From Bacteroidota bacterium (GTDB lineage Bacteria; Bacteroidota; Bacteroidia; Cytophagales; Cyclobacteriaceae), in the NCBI GenBank assembly GCA_018267285.1, contig JAFDYU010000001.1, forward strand, positions 1 to 60,280: 60,280 nt of DNA, written 5' to 3'. This document shows, one piece after another, positions 54,960 through 60,280 of this stretch; position 1 is the stretch's first letter; each line of letters begins with the position of its first letter. A program made the position numbers and the translations under genes. The notes beneath the pieces were generated by a model. It saw only the letters and a program-made list of their open reading frames with translations, ran no database searches and was not told the DNA's origin.

Positions 54960-55484
54960 ATGATTCGAATAGGGATCATCAACATCTCAGACCGCGCAAG
55001 CCAGGGAATCTACGAAGACACCCCCGGTCAAGCAATCGTTTCCATATTAAAAGAATACCTGAAGAGTGCGTGGGAAAAAGAATACGCAGTCATCCCCGAT
55101 GAACAACCGCTTATCGAAGCGACCATGATCGACATGGCCGATCAAAAAAACTGTTGTTTAATTATTACATCGGGCGGCACAGGCCCAGCTCTGCGCGATG
55201 TTACCCCCGAGGCTACGGAATCGGTATGTGGTAAACTTTTGCCGGGCTTTGGCGAACTCATGCGCGCAACAAGCCTTACCTATGTACCTACGGCCATCCT
55301 TTCGCGCCAAACGGCCGGCATCCGAAATCGAACTTTAATTGTAAATTTGCCCGGCAAACCTAAGGCCATACGTCAATGTCTGGAGGCGGTGTTCCCCGCA
55401 ATCCCCTATTGCATTGATTTAATTGGCGGGCCTTTTATGGAATGCCACGAAAGTGCAATACGCATTTTCAGACCCGTGCAGTAG
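54960..55484 (+). CDS. mogA: Molybdopterin adenylyltransferase (MogA/MoaB family)
   Basis: 174 residues. It adenylylates molybdopterin before molybdenum insertion. The family motifs are visible: GIINISDRASQG at the start, TSGGTGPALRDVTPEAT (MPT binding), and NLPGKPKAI. No other molybdenum cofactor genes lie nearby. Its original upstream neighbour may have been trhO before the cassette. Confidence 0.9.
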   Translation: MIRIGIINISDRASQGIYEDTPGQAIVSILKEYLKSAWEKEYAVIPDEQPLIEATMIDMADQKNCCLIITSGGTGPALRDVTPEATESVCGKLLPGFGELMRATSLTYVPTAILSRQTAGIRNRTLIVNLPGKPKAIRQCLEAVFPAIPYCIDLIGGPFMECHESAIRIFRPVQ

Positions 55485-55509
55485 GGATTTTTTTAGAGTT
55501 AAAATAACT

Positions 55510-56490
55510 ATGGCCAGAATAAAATATTATTACGACACCGTAACCTGTAAGTACGAACGTATTAAAACCACCTCGGGCGATATTATTCTTAACACGCTCG
55601 GCATCCTTTCGCTTACCCTTGCCATGGCCGTGGGCTTGCTGTTGTTGGGTGGCAATTATTTCGAATCGCCCCGTGAATTGTTTCTAAAAAATGAAGTAAA
55701 GGAAATGGAGTTCTACTATCAAAACATGGAAGCAGAACTCCGCAAACTTGAAACACAGTTGGCCAGCATGGAATACCGTGACGACAATATTTACCGTGCC
55801 GTACTCGGTGCCGAACCCGTAGATAAAGGAGTGCGGGGCGGAGGCATTGGCGGAGCCGACCGTTTCGAAGATATCCGCGCCAAAAACATCGACCACGATG
55901 AGGTCATCATCAAAATGGAAGAACTGCTCACGCGCCTGAAACGAAAAGTTTACATCGAATCGAAATCGCAGGACGATGTAGTGGCGCTTGCCGAGAATAA
56001 AGAAAAATTATTTGCCGCCATACCGGCCATTCAGCCCGTAGCCAACAAGGAATTGATAGCGCTTGCATCGGGCTACGGCTTGCGCATACACCCGGTTTAC
56101 AAAGTTTTTAAAATGCACACTGGTCTGGATTTTGCGGCCACCATAGGCACACCCATCCACGCCACGGCCGATGGCGTAATTGATAAAGCACAAGTTAATT
56201 TCAGTGGTTATGGAAAGATGATTGAAATAGACCACGGCTATGGCTACCGCACCCGCTACGCACACATGCACGGCTTTGCCGTTCGCGAAGGTCAGAAAGT
56301 AAAACGCGGTGACCTGATCGGTTACGTAGGTGACACCGGGCTCTCCACCGCCCCGCATTTGCACTACGAAGTATTTGTGAATGGCGTGCACGTAAACCCG
56401 GTGCATTATTTCTTCAACGACCTCAACCCGGCCGAGTACGAAAAAATTATAGAGCTCGCTTCTATTGAAAATCAATCGCTTGGGATGTAA
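55510..56490 (+). CDS. M23 family metallopeptidase, membrane-anchored
   Basis: 326 residues from ATG 55510. One membrane helix (about 27-47) and a coiled coil (55-90) precede the LytM/M23 domain. Zinc ligands are His203 and Asp207 in HTGLDF and His285 in HLHYE, with His283 also conserved. It would cut peptidoglycan cross-links or activate other hydrolases in the periplasm. It lies upstream of the barrel and CHAT genes on the same strand. Confidence 0.92.
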   Translation: MARIKYYYDTVTCKYERIKTTSGDIILNTLGILSLTLAMAVGLLLLGGNYFESPRELFLKNEVKEMEFYYQNMEAELRKLETQLASMEYRDDNIYRAVLGAEPVDKGVRGGGIGGADRFEDIRAKNIDHDEVIIKMEELLTRLKRKVYIESKSQDDVVALAENKEKLFAAIPAIQPVANKELIALASGYGLRIHPVYKVFKMHTGLDFAATIGTPIHATADGVIDKAQVNFSGYGKMIEIDHGYGYRTRYAHMHGFAVREGQKVKRGDLIGYVGDTGLSTAPHLHYEVFVNGVHVNPVHYFFNDLNPAEYEKIIELASIENQSLGM

Positions 56491-56552
56491 CCGCTTTTAT
56501 CCCGCAGGTACAGAATGAATGTGTAATTTGTAACTCCTAACCAAACCCAACG

Positions 56553-57515
56553 GTGCGTAGTTTACTGCTTTACTTCGCTTGTGTATTGATTTCTGTGAAC
56601 TCTCAGGCTCAAGGCTGCAGCGATGCAGGCTTCTGCACCATGGGTGCCATGAAGCCCGATCAGCCCTACAACAAAAAGATTAAAGTAAAACTCCGGTCGA
56701 TCGAGTTCAGTCAATATTATGGCCACACTCATTTCAACAATTATATATACGTTTCTACCGTTGAAGCCAACATCGGTATCGGTAAGAAATACGTTGCACA
56801 GGCAAAAATACCCTACCAGGTTTCGCACGGCCACCTCGGCACCTACCAAAGCTTGAGCGATATTTCGCTGAGCCTCACGCGCAATGTGGTGAGCACCGAT
56901 GCGTTTGACATCAACGTAACGGTAGGCACAAAACTCCCTTCCAACAACGGAGACAAACAACAACTTAACGGGCTGAGCTTGCCCATGTACTATCAAACCA
57001 GCCTCGGCACATACGATTTGATTTTTGGTGCTTCCGTCATCAGCCGGCAATGGCTGTTTGCGGTGGGATACCAACAGGCTCTGAATAAAAATCAGAACGG
57101 TTTTTGGTGGGGCGAGTGGCAAGCCGATCAACCTCAAGATTTTACATACATCCGGCAGTACGCACAATCCAATCTTTTACAACGTGGCAAAGATGTGATG
57201 ATGCGCGTAGAACGGAATTTCCGTTTGTCGCGCTTCAACGCAAGCATTGGGTTGTTGCCCATTTATCGCATAAGCCAAGATGTGGTGTCTATCCCCGACA
57301 TCAATCATCGGGGCGACCCATCGTTTAACACGGTAAAAAAATCGGTTGGCAGCGATGGCCTGGCGCTTTCCGGGATTTATACCTTAGGCTATAATTTTAA
57401 TGTGAAGTCTGGGATAAAACTGTTGGTGGGCAACCGGATTTTCCAACGTGACAAAAACCCGGATGGCCTCTCGCGCGAGTTTGTTGCTTCGTTTACGTAT
57501 ATGTATAGATTCTGA
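56553..57515 (+). CDS. Outer-membrane beta-barrel protein
   Basis: 320 residues with a GTG start and a signal peptide ending VNSQAQ. The mature part has alternating hydrophobic strands and ends in aromatic FTYMYRF, as outer-membrane barrels do. GIGKKYVAQAKIPYQ and VTVGTKLPSNNG resemble transporter barrels of the phenol-degradation MetA type, but this is uncertain. It overlaps the CHAT gene by one base. Confidence 0.65.
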   Translation: MRSLLLYFACVLISVNSQAQGCSDAGFCTMGAMKPDQPYNKKIKVKLRSIEFSQYYGHTHFNNYIYVSTVEANIGIGKKYVAQAKIPYQVSHGHLGTYQSLSDISLSLTRNVVSTDAFDINVTVGTKLPSNNGDKQQLNGLSLPMYYQTSLGTYDLIFGASVISRQWLFAVGYQQALNKNQNGFWWGEWQADQPQDFTYIRQYAQSNLLQRGKDVMMRVERNFRLSRFNASIGLLPIYRISQDVVSIPDINHRGDPSFNTVKKSVGSDGLALSGIYTLGYNFNVKSGIKLLVGNRIFQRDKNPDGLSREFVASFTYMYRF

Positions 57516-60157
57516 TGAGAATTGCACTCATAACTATATTCAACATCGTTCTACTGCTTCCGTGCAGGGGGCAATCTTCAGTCGAAAAAAAAATCGACTC
57601 CTTGATCGCCCATGGCGACTACACCGATGCGGGCACGCTAATCGATTTGCAAAAAGATAACCCTGCTTTTTGGCTGAACAAAAAATCGGAAGTCTTACTT
57701 TTTCAAGGCAAGCTTGATGAAGCTCAAAAATTGCTTTCGCAACTAAATTATGGAAATGACGGTTTTGCAAAAGCAATTACGCTAAACAATTTTGGGTACC
57801 TCAACTTACTTAAAGGCCGAAGCGATAAAGCACAGGACTATCTTGAACAAGCGCGCGATGAATTTAAAAAGATAGGTAAAGACAACACCCGCGAAGCTGC
57901 AAAATGTTTTTCTAACCTAGGCTTATTGTTTTGGAGTTTGGGCAAATACAACCAAGCCGAAGACAATGCCCGCATAGCGCTACAGTTGCGGCAAACCCTA
58001 TTTGGAAACGAAAGCGAAGAAGTTGCTGCTTCGCTGAACAACCTGGGCCTGATTTACGGAAATACCAATGCCGATGAGGGGCTCTCCTATTACGAAAAAG
58101 CTTTGGTGGTTTACGAAAGATTATACGGAAAAGAGAATCCGAAAATTGCCGTTGCCAGCACCAACATCGGCCTGATGTACCTCAAGTTGCAGCTCTATGG
58201 CGATGCGGTAAACAATTTTGAGACCGCACTTACCATTTGGAAAAAGACGTATCCCGGTGGGCATCCCAACGAGGCGCTGGTGCTCGTAAATCTGGGGCGC
58301 ACGTATATACAAATGAAAAACACAAAAGCTGCGCTGGACTATTTCGAAAAGGCGTTGAGTATCTACAGAAAAAGTTATGGCGACAAGCATCCGGATATGG
58401 CGGTTGTGTATAATCAAATCGGGCTCATTAAACTTTCGGACAATAAGTTTAGCGATGCCCTGAATGATTTTCAAAATGCACTGTGCGCCAACTCTCCTAC
58501 GTTTGCTTCCCTTGATCTATCCGTTAATCCAAGTGTACAATCATTTTACAACGGAAAAGTTCTGCTCTTCAGCCTTCGCCTGAAGGCACAAGCCTTGGAG
58601 TCGCTCTACTACGGTCAAACCTTAAAATTGCAAAATCTAAAATCGGCTTTATCATCACTCCAGTCGTGCGATACCTTGATAGACAACATCCGACATGGCA
58701 GCAACAACGAAAACGATAAAATAGAATTAGGGGCAATAGCAAACGAAGCCTACGAAGATGGCGTTCGGATTTCACAATCCATCAGCCAGCTCACCCCTCG
58801 CTCCAAACAATTTAAAGAGCTGGCATTTTATTTTGCCGAAAAAAGTAAATCGGCTGTATTGCAAGAATCTATTGCCGATACACAGGCCAAATCCTTTGCG
58901 GGGATTCCCGAAGAATTGCTGGAAGAGGAGAAAAACAAAAAATCTACAATAGCCCTTTTGAATCAAAAACTTTCTGAAAAGCCGGAAGGTAATGAAGAAA
59001 AATATTTACGCACTGCTTTGTTCAACAGCAGCCTTGAGTACGATCAGTTCATAAAAAAGCTTGAATTGGATTATCCGGCCTATTACAACCTGAAGTTCAA
59101 CTCTTCAACAGCATCGGTGCAGGAAATTCAAAAACTATTAAGCCCCACTAAAGCCGTAGTAAGTTTTTTTGTAGCCGAGAAAAGCAAAAAGGTTTATCAG
59201 TTTGTAGTTACACCGCACCGGTTAAACGTTTTTGTAAAGTCATTGCCCGATAATTTTGACCGACTGTGCAAAGGGTTTATCAACAGCCTGCTGTACAGCA
59301 ATATAGAGACGTATCAATCCGCTCAAGATCTCTTTCGGCTCCTCAAACCACGTGTTCCATCTCATGTTAAGAGTATCGTAATAATTCCATCGGACAAGAT
59401 AAGCACCTTGCCTTTCGAGGCTTTTGCATTAAGCCCTAAGCACCATAAAGATTTTACCGGCATTCCTTTTTTTATTAACCGATGGACCATCAGTTATGAA
59501 TTTGCTGCGGGGCTCATGCTTCAGAAAAGCAAAGAGAAAGAAGAAATTGCTTCTGAGATTTTTTTATGCGCACCTGTAAAATTTAACCCCGACTTAAACC
59601 TCAACGATTTACCTGGCACAAAAGACGAAGTTGAATCGATTGCTAAGTTGTTTACTTCAAAGGCAAAAATATCAACGTATGCCGAAGCCAACGAATCCTT
59701 TATCAAGTCTAAAGAAATAGAAAAATATAATTATTTACATTTCGCCACCCATGGCATTGTAGATTCTACCGATCCGGCATCGTCCGAAATATTTCTAAAC
59801 AGCGGAGGCACTGACGATGGAAATTTATTTTGTCGGGAAATCTACAATTTAAAGTTGGGCGCAGACTTGGTGGTGCTCTCCGCTTGCGAGACAGGCTTGG
59901 GAAAATTTTCTAAAGGCGAAGGCGTGATTGGTTTGTCGCGCGCCCTTACGTATGCAGGCGCAAATAATATTATTGTTTCGTTTTGGAAAGTGGCGGACAA
60001 ATCTACTTCCGAATTAATGATTGCATTTTATAAACATCTGCTCGAAGATAAAAACAGTTACAGCCATGCCCTACAACAGGCTAAATTAGACATCATCCGG
60101 CAAAGCAAATATGCCTCACCGTACTATTGGGCACCGTTTGTGCTCATCGGAAAATAA
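57515..60157 (+). CDS. Secreted TPR-CHAT domain protein
   Basis: 880 residues. A signal peptide (MRIALITIFNIVLLLP) precedes about ten TPR repeats (50-420) of the kinesin-light-chain type (AASLNNLGLIYG; VLVNLGRTYIQ). A helical linker follows, and then the C-terminal CHAT domain, a caspase-like fold with His746 in FATHGI and Cys791 in SACETGLG. The catalytic pair is intact, so it may be a protease. In cytoplasmic CHAT proteins this domain acts in defence or cell death; here the protein is exported. It is translationally coupled to the barrel. Confidence 0.9.
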   Translation: MRIALITIFNIVLLLPCRGQSSVEKKIDSLIAHGDYTDAGTLIDLQKDNPAFWLNKKSEVLLFQGKLDEAQKLLSQLNYGNDGFAKAITLNNFGYLNLLKGRSDKAQDYLEQARDEFKKIGKDNTREAAKCFSNLGLLFWSLGKYNQAEDNARIALQLRQTLFGNESEEVAASLNNLGLIYGNTNADEGLSYYEKALVVYERLYGKENPKIAVASTNIGLMYLKLQLYGDAVNNFETALTIWKKTYPGGHPNEALVLVNLGRTYIQMKNTKAALDYFEKALSIYRKSYGDKHPDMAVVYNQIGLIKLSDNKFSDALNDFQNALCANSPTFASLDLSVNPSVQSFYNGKVLLFSLRLKAQALESLYYGQTLKLQNLKSALSSLQSCDTLIDNIRHGSNNENDKIELGAIANEAYEDGVRISQSISQLTPRSKQFKELAFYFAEKSKSAVLQESIADTQAKSFAGIPEELLEEEKNKKSTIALLNQKLSEKPEGNEEKYLRTALFNSSLEYDQFIKKLELDYPAYYNLKFNSSTASVQEIQKLLSPTKAVVSFFVAEKSKKVYQFVVTPHRLNVFVKSLPDNFDRLCKGFINSLLYSNIETYQSAQDLFRLLKPRVPSHVKSIVIIPSDKISTLPFEAFALSPKHHKDFTGIPFFINRWTISYEFAAGLMLQKSKEKEEIASEIFLCAPVKFNPDLNLNDLPGTKDEVESIAKLFTSKAKISTYAEANESFIKSKEIEKYNYLHFATHGIVDSTDPASSEIFLNSGGTDDGNLFCREIYNLKLGADLVVLSACETGLGKFSKGEGVIGLSRALTYAGANNIIVSFWKVADKSTSELMIAFYKHLLEDKNSYSHALQQAKLDIIRQSKYASPYYWAPFVLIGK

Positions 60158-60280
60158 GTAGTGCTTTCAACAACCTCAACATTTTTTTTATTGACCAATT
60201 CGCACTGCACGAAATGGACTATTATTGCATTTGTAATTCATTCATTTTTATACTTATGGTACTAGGCTGCTTTTTTTGAA
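60158..60280. other. Intergenic end of the window
   Basis: No gene is seen. A TTG at about 60192 and TGCATTTG near 60227 are weak promoter-like matches and may serve a gene beyond the window. Confidence 0.3.

Noticed and set aside
56562-57167. A 201-codon minus-strand gene opposite the barrel gene
   Set aside because: The plus-strand gene has a signal peptide and barrel pattern and is joined to its neighbour; the antisense frame shows no domain.

Overview
The window is chromosomal DNA of a Bacteroidota bacterium, most likely of the order Cytophagales. The evidence is an A+T-rich composition, Bacteroidota-type promoters (TTG or TTTG, a spacer of 17-23 nt, then TAnnTTTG), few Shine-Dalgarno sequences, two proteins with type IX secretion (T9SS) C-terminal sorting domains, an exosortase of the XrtF family with its partner, a DUF6089-type outer-membrane protein, a two-component-propeller histidine kinase, and 800-residue FtsX-type ABC permeases. 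No rRNA operon, prophage, intact insertion sequence or CRISPR array was seen.

Layout. 1-1049: the 3' part of a tRNA-Pro gene followed by three tandem units, each a tRNA 3'-half relic, a terminator and a small GIY-YIG nuclease ORF. 1082-5422: housekeeping genes (a pterin pair PTPS/folE, mtaB, lolD, sucC). 5474-20324: a surface-polysaccharide locus on the minus strand. Eight genes overlap one another from 20324 to 14430 (GT2, epimerase, WecA-like transferase, PglC-like transferase, PglD-like acetyltransferase, exosortase XrtF, XrtF partner, PglE-like aminotransferase). They are followed by a 1932-residue T9SS repeat protein, a 68-residue protein with a sorting-tail-like C-terminus, and a PglF-like dehydratase. 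20400-29343: a metabolic and stress block (ahcY, SUI1, DnaJ, Usp, menA, two exported glutathione peroxidases, GNAT, CocE-type hydrolase). 29344-30120: gene relics. 30126-47084: argS, a deoxyhypusine-synthase-like protein, small membrane proteins, nth, two signalling systems, an archaeal-type alpha-amylase and an ABC permease. 47311-60157: mostly exported or periplasmic proteins (ELWxxDGT/T9SS protein with a frameshift, SMP-30-like, ACMSD-like, a CxxC protein, M23 peptidase, outer-membrane barrel, secreted TPR-CHAT protein), together with trhO and mogA.

How the genes work together. The dehydratase, aminotransferase, acetyltransferase and monotopic phosphoglycosyltransferase are the four steps needed to make and attach an N,N'-diacetylbacillosamine-like sugar to a lipid carrier. 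XrtF and its partner are translationally coupled inside this operon, so the exosortase is tied to glycan synthesis. The nearby 68-residue protein is the best candidate substrate. Protein sorting and glycan production therefore appear to be one system here.

A second theme is small ORFs packaged with their own repeats: GIY-YIG with tRNA halves, GxxExxY with 19-bp direct repeats, and a four-helix-bundle protein with A+T-rich inverted repeats. There are also two nested inverted-repeat elements and relics of a probable REP-type transposase. These look like several independent low-copy mobile cassettes in one 60-kb segment.
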